64,000 nucleotides of DNA from a bacterium (GTDB taxonomy: Bacteria > Myxococcota_A > Polyangia > Nannocystales > Nannocystaceae), in NCBI GenBank assembly GCA_024742475.1, contig JANSYI010000001.1, positions 434,001 through 498,000 on the forward strand, written 5' to 3'. This document shows, in pieces, positions 60,930-64,000 of this stretch. Numbering within the stretch: the first letter of the stretch is position 1; the number at the start of each line of letters is the position of its first letter. The translations under genes were made by a program, and so were the position numbers. The notes under the pieces were generated by a model. That model was not told the DNA's origin. It saw only the letters and a list, made by a program, of their open reading frames with translations, and ran no database searches.

Positions 60930-61415
60930 ATGCTCGATCTCAAAGCGAAGCTCGCGTCGGCGGGCCTGGTCAGTCAAAAGGACATCGACCGGGTCGAAGC
61001 CAAGAAGAAGAAGGGCAAGCGGAAGAAGAAGGGCAAGGGCGGAGGCCCGGGCAAACCCGGCGTACGACCCCTCGACGTCAAGGGCCTGCGCGACGCGAAG
61101 AAGGGCGAGCTCTACGACGCGGTGCGGCGGTGGGTGGAGAAGGCCCGGCTGGATCGCCTCGGAATCCCCAGCGAGCGCTGCGAGCCGTTTCACTTCCCCG
61201 AGATCGCCGGCCGCGTGGGGCGTCTGATGATCGAGCCAGAGCTGTCCAAGCGCGTTCAGGCCGGGGACGCCGCGGTGATCGCCTTCATGAGCAACAGCGG
61301 GCTGGCTCACGCCGTGGTGCCCGCGGCCGGGGCTCGTGACGTCGCCACCCTCAAGGAAGAGTGGCTGCGCGTGCTTCCGGGCGACCCTCGCGCGGGCAAG
61401 ATCATCAAAGAGTGA
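60930..61415 (+). CDS. DUF2058 family small basic protein
   Basis: 161 residues from ATG MLDLKAKLAS. The conserved N-terminal helix LKAKLASAGLVSQKDIDRVEAKKKKGKRKKKG and the following Lys/Arg-rich tract match the DUF2058/YaiL group. The tract suggests nucleic acid binding. The C-terminal part (PFHFPEIAGRVGRLMIEPELSKRVQAG) is compact. The function in the family is unknown. It is transcribed in the same direction as the next gene. Confidence 0.8.
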   Translation: MLDLKAKLASAGLVSQKDIDRVEAKKKKGKRKKKGKGGGPGKPGVRPLDVKGLRDAKKGELYDAVRRWVEKARLDRLGIPSERCEPFHFPEIAGRVGRLMIEPELSKRVQAGDAAVIAFMSNSGLAHAVVPAAGARDVATLKEEWLRVLPGDPRAGKIIKE

Positions 61416-61437
61416 CGATCGACTACACTGGCTCGGC

Positions 61438-62085
61438 ATGGGTTTTCTGATCGTCCTCGCCCTCTCGATCGGGATGGCGGTCGATGCATCGAACATCGGC
61501 TACGACAGCGGCGACACGCCCGGGTTCTCCCCGGGGCCCGTGGGCTGGTTCTTCTTCGCGCTCTTCCTGCCGATCCTCGCGGTGCCGGTCTACTTGATTC
61601 GGCGTCCCGCCCTGCGTCAGGCCTCGGAGCAGAAACGACTGCGTGCGCAGCAGTTCGCGGCCTTGCCTGGCGCCGTCTACTCGGCATACGCCGCCGCGAA
61701 CCCGTACGGCCCGCGACCGCCCTACCCCGGCGCCGCGCCCTACCCGGCCCCTCCCCCGCAAGCTCCCTACCCCGGCGCCGCGCCCTACCCGGCCCCTCCC
61801 CCGCAGCCGCCCTACGGCGCACCTCCCCCGCAGCCGCCCTACGGTGGGCCTCCCCCGCAGCCTCCCTACGGCCAGCCACCGCAGGCCCAGCAGCCACCCC
61901 AACCGCAGGCCCAGCAGCCACCCCAACCGCAGGCCCAGCCGGCGCATCACGGCAGCTCGTCCAGCTCGATGACCGCAGGCGACTTGGCCGACGGCATCCG
62001 GCAGCTCAGCGAGCTGCGCGAGCGTGGTCTGCTGAACGAGGCCGAGTTTCAGGCCCGCAAGGCCGCGCTTCTTCGCAAGGTCTGA
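61438..62085 (+). CDS. membrane protein with Pro/Gln repeats and SHOCT C-terminus
   Basis: 215 residues from ATG MGFLIVLALS. Two hydrophobic segments (about residues 2-15 and 35-55, WFFFALFLPILAVPVYLI) are followed by a Pro-rich stretch of tandem units (PYPGAAPYPAPPPQ, PPYGAPPPQ, QPPQPQAQ). The last 35 residues (DLADGIRQLSELRERGLLNEAEFQARKAALL) match a SHOCT-type helical hairpin, found at the ends of many membrane-associated bacterial proteins. Repeats within the gene are described separately. Role unknown; possibly a scaffold. Confidence 0.78.
   Translation: MGFLIVLALSIGMAVDASNIGYDSGDTPGFSPGPVGWFFFALFLPILAVPVYLIRRPALRQASEQKRLRAQQFAALPGAVYSAYAAANPYGPRPPYPGAAPYPAPPPQAPYPGAAPYPAPPPQPPYGAPPPQPPYGGPPPQPPYGQPPQAQQPPQPQAQQPPQPQAQPAHHGSSSSSMTAGDLADGIRQLSELRERGLLNEAEFQARKAALLRKV
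61720..61809. repeat. 45-base tandem repeat in Pro-rich protein
   Basis: Two units, 61720-61764 and 61765-61809, share their first 41 bases exactly and differ only in the last four. They encode repeated Pro/Tyr/Ala units. A perfect duplication of a 24-base unit follows at 61891-61914 and 61915-61938. Confidence 0.9.
61891..61938. repeat. perfect 24-base tandem duplication
   Basis: CAGCCACCCCAACCGCAG plus CCCAG-type remainder is repeated exactly twice; it encodes QPPQPQAQ twice in the Pro/Gln segment. The repeat is likely to vary in copy number between strains. Confidence 0.9.
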
Positions 62086-62116
62086 GCGCAACCTGGGCGC
62101 GTAGTACCGTGTAGCC

Positions 62117-63604
62117 GTGCAGCGGACCACGCTCCTCGACGAGGACGAGGCGCAACCGGACCGAGACTTCGAGGAGATCGGCCCGGAGATTGGCCGTTTC
62201 GCGGTCATCGGGCGGCTGGGCGCGGGCGGCATGGGCCAAGTCCTCGAAGCGCACGACCGGGAGCTCGACCGCCGCGTCGCCGTCAAGGTTCTGCACGACC
62301 ACGCCGTCGGGTCTGCGACCGGAAAGGCCCGGCTCCTGCGTGAAGCGCAGGCGATCGCCAAGCTGTCTCACCCCAACGTCGTCGCCGTCTACGACGTCGG
62401 CCGTCACCGCGACCAGGTCTACATCGCCATGGAGTTCGTCGCGGGCCGCACGCTCGGAGCCTGGCTCGAAGAGGACGCGCGCCCGTGGACGGAGATCGTA
62501 CAGGTGTTCGTGCAGGTCGCCGAGGGGCTGCAGGCGATGCACGAGCTGGGCATCGTCCATCGCGACCTCAAACCCGACAACATCCTCGTCGACCAGCGCG
62601 GCCGACCGCGCATCATCGACTTCGGCCTGGCCCGTTCGTCGGGCGAGCCCGAGACCCCGACCGACGCTCCGCCTGCACCCAACGCGCTGCTCGGTGTGCA
62701 GCTGACGCGAACCGGCGCCCTCGCGGGCACGCCGCGGTACATGTCTCCCGAGCAGTTCCGGCACGATCGGCTGAGCCCCGCGTCCGACCAGTTCTCCTAC
62801 TGCGTGGCCCTGTTCGAAGCTCTCTACAACCGGTCGCCATTCGTCGGCAAGACGCTTGGGGCACGCGCGGCATCGGTGCTCTCCGGGGAGGTCCAAGACC
62901 CCGGTCAGGGACCCGTGCCCGCGGAGCTGTTCGATGTCCTCAGACGCGGCCTTCGTGTCGACGCCGATGCCCGATGGCTCTCGATGGGCGAGCTCGCGGC
63001 GCTGCTGCGTGACCTCGCAGCCGCGCACGACCCCGATCTGGACAATCCACAGGACGCGCGTGGGCGCCGACGCACCATCGCGGCGCTGGTCGTGCTCATC
63101 GTCTGCGGGCCGGGAGCTGCCAACTTGGCGTTGGTGGCCGGCTGGCTCGAATACGACGCGCTCACCCACCTTGGGGTTACGGTCGCCAGCGCGATCGCTT
63201 TCGCTCTGATCTCCGTCACGATGCGCTCGATGTGGAAGGAGAGCCGCTTCGGGCGACGCCTCATCGGATACGGGATCGGTGTCGTGACGACGTTCGTGGG
63301 CCACGCCGTCGTTGGACTCGCGTGTCAGCAGCCGCCCCACGAGTCGGCGCTCGCGAGCCTGGTGTCCTTCACGGGGCTGACGTTTCTGGCCTCGGCCTTC
63401 ATCCACCCCGTCCTTCGCATCCTGGGCTTCCTCGGCGTCGGCGGCTTCCTCGTCGGTGTCGCCCTGCCCGAGCACGCGGTGAGCGTTCACAACGTGACGA
63501 TGACGCTGTCGATGCTCGCGCTGCTCGTCATCGTCCCGCGGCGCAAGAGCCTGCCGTGGATCTCACGCGCCGCGTCCTCGACCGGCACGGCGACCGGTGG
63601 GTGA
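62117..63604 (+). CDS. Ser/Thr protein kinase with six membrane helices
   Basis: 495 residues from the GTG at 62117. Kinase domain at about 25-300: Gly loop LGAGGMGQVLEA near residue 35, catalytic Lys in VAVKVL near residue 57, HRDLKPDN near residue 152 (intact RD), DFGLAR near residue 172 and GTPRYMSPEQF. From about residue 320 to the end there are about six hydrophobic helices (ALVVLIVCGPGAANLALVAGW, ASAIAFALISVTM, IGVVTTFVGHAVVGLA, FTGLTFLASAFI, LGFLGVGGFLVGVAL and TLSMLALLVIVP). It would signal from the membrane. The next gene, 130 bases on, is an ECF sigma factor, suggesting a signalling pair. Confidence 0.92.
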   Translation: MQRTTLLDEDEAQPDRDFEEIGPEIGRFAVIGRLGAGGMGQVLEAHDRELDRRVAVKVLHDHAVGSATGKARLLREAQAIAKLSHPNVVAVYDVGRHRDQVYIAMEFVAGRTLGAWLEEDARPWTEIVQVFVQVAEGLQAMHELGIVHRDLKPDNILVDQRGRPRIIDFGLARSSGEPETPTDAPPAPNALLGVQLTRTGALAGTPRYMSPEQFRHDRLSPASDQFSYCVALFEALYNRSPFVGKTLGARAASVLSGEVQDPGQGPVPAELFDVLRRGLRVDADARWLSMGELAALLRDLAAAHDPDLDNPQDARGRRRTIAALVVLIVCGPGAANLALVAGWLEYDALTHLGVTVASAIAFALISVTMRSMWKESRFGRRLIGYGIGVVTTFVGHAVVGLACQQPPHESALASLVSFTGLTFLASAFIHPVLRILGFLGVGGFLVGVALPEHAVSVHNVTMTLSMLALLVIVPRRKSLPWISRAASSTGTATGG

Positions 63605-63733
63605 GCCAAAGTGCCATCCGCGCGACCTGCGGCAAGCCGGCGGACTTCCCGCGGTTTGCACGCAGGCCGACGCTCGCCCCTTTCTCGGCCCATCGCTTGC
63701 GCACTCGAGCGATTCAGGGGTCTTAATGTCGGC

Positions 63734-64000
63734 ATGGCTTCTCGCAGGGCGCAGCCGACCGACGTCGGCAAGCTCTACGCCGATCACGCCTCCCGCGTGT
63801 TTCGGTGGGTGCTGCGGTTCTACCCGCGGGCCGAGGCCGAGGAGGTCGTGCACGAAGTCTTCGTCAAGGCGCTCGAACGCATCGAGAGCTTTCGCGAGGA
63901 TGCCTCGGTGACCACGTGGCTGTATCGGCTCACGACCAATCACTGTCTCAACCGGCTTCGCAACGCGAACCGACGGGCAGAGCTTTGGCGTGAACACGGG
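63734..64000 (+). CDS. ECF-type sigma factor, truncated by window edge
   Basis: The 89 visible residues from ATG MASRRAQPTDVGKLY are open to the last base. Region 2 of an ECF sigma factor is visible: LYADHASRVFRWVLRFYPRAEAEEVVHEVFVKALERIESF and then VTTWLYRLTTNHCLNRLR (given as sequence pattern, residues 15-77). The C-terminal part with region 4 is outside the window. No anti-sigma gene is visible. Downstream of a membrane-kinase gene on the same strand with 130 bases between. Confidence 0.85.
   Translation, partial: MASRRAQPTDVGKLYADHASRVFRWVLRFYPRAEAEEVVHEVFVKALERIESFREDASVTTWLYRLTTNHCLNRLRNANRRAELWREHG

Noticed and set aside
62006..63490. Minus-strand frame of 494 codons
   Set aside because: Antisense of the kinase at 62117-63604.

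Overview
The window is GC-rich and gene-dense, and its gene content points to a myxobacterium, most likely of the Nannocystaceae type (Myxococcota). The signs are many small lipoproteins that begin with an LxGC lipobox followed by Ser/Thr/Gly/Asp-rich linkers and Cys-rich modules, several with the local signature GCFSDPP. Further signs are a Ser/Thr kinase fused to TPRs, a second kinase with membrane helices, several extracytoplasmic-function sigma factors and multihaem lipoproteins. The taxonomic call is inference from gene style only. No rRNA, tRNA, CRISPR array, insertion sequence or phage gene was seen.

Layout. 1-2996: 3' part of an RND efflux permease. 3010-5378: a two-gene minus-strand unit for a beta-helix lipoprotein and a membrane-anchored secreted protein. 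5567-9104: a CxxCH lipoprotein, a lipoprotein coupled to a LysR regulator, and a somatomedin-B-like lipoprotein. 9306-10861: PlsC-type acyltransferase and a fatty acid hydroxylase/desaturase family membrane protein. 10912-14457: secreted protein, DUF2378-like protein, a sigma factor fused to a transmembrane/helical tail, lipoprotein. 14515-19098: minus-strand lipid operon (acyl-CoA ligase, crotonase, acyl carrier protein, second acyl ligase). 19341-24501: outer-membrane-like protein, zinc-ribbon membrane protein and TPR kinase. 24504-27476: family-5 solute-binding-fold protein and polysaccharide pyruvyl transferase family protein. 28145-30973: outer-membrane protein, ECF sigma and FecR unit. 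31143-33649: beta-propeller/dihaem lipoprotein and partner lipoprotein.

34260-36095: SIR2-fold protein with an unassigned C-terminal half and a 79-residue charged neighbour, a candidate defence locus. 36236-37591: MopE-like lipoprotein. 37626-41143: operon of a HAD-fold protein lacking its catalytic aspartates, a fatty acyl reductase and a thioester-reductase-type dehydrogenase. 41314-43461: tandem paralogous lipoproteins. 43528-50930: BAX-inhibitor-1 family protein, alpha/beta hydrolase lipoprotein, PhoD-like phosphatase, a group-2-type sigma-70 factor, an inward-rectifier-type K+ channel and an M74 murein endopeptidase. 50927-56172: small unknowns, TPR protein, MaoC dehydratase, CYTH-CHAD protein, DOT1-like methyltransferase and Nudix hydrolase. 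56176-58304: dihaem lipoprotein and M15-type peptidase. 58326-60208: two-gene Septu-type defence unit (PtuA ATPase and PtuB HNH). 60329-64000: lipoprotein, DUF2058 protein, SHOCT-tail protein, Ser/Thr kinase and the start of another ECF sigma factor.

How it fits together. Two lipid operons (14515-19098 and 37626-41143), together with the acyltransferase and the hydroxylase, suggest activation, carrier-bound modification and reduction of acyl chains. Envelope sensing is represented by kinases, sigma/FecR and a membrane-tethered sigma. Two candidate defence loci lie about 22 kb apart. Starts are often GTG or TTG, many neighbouring genes overlap by 1-4 bases, and intergenic gaps are short. Only one gene-free gap exceeds 300 bases (44407-44710).
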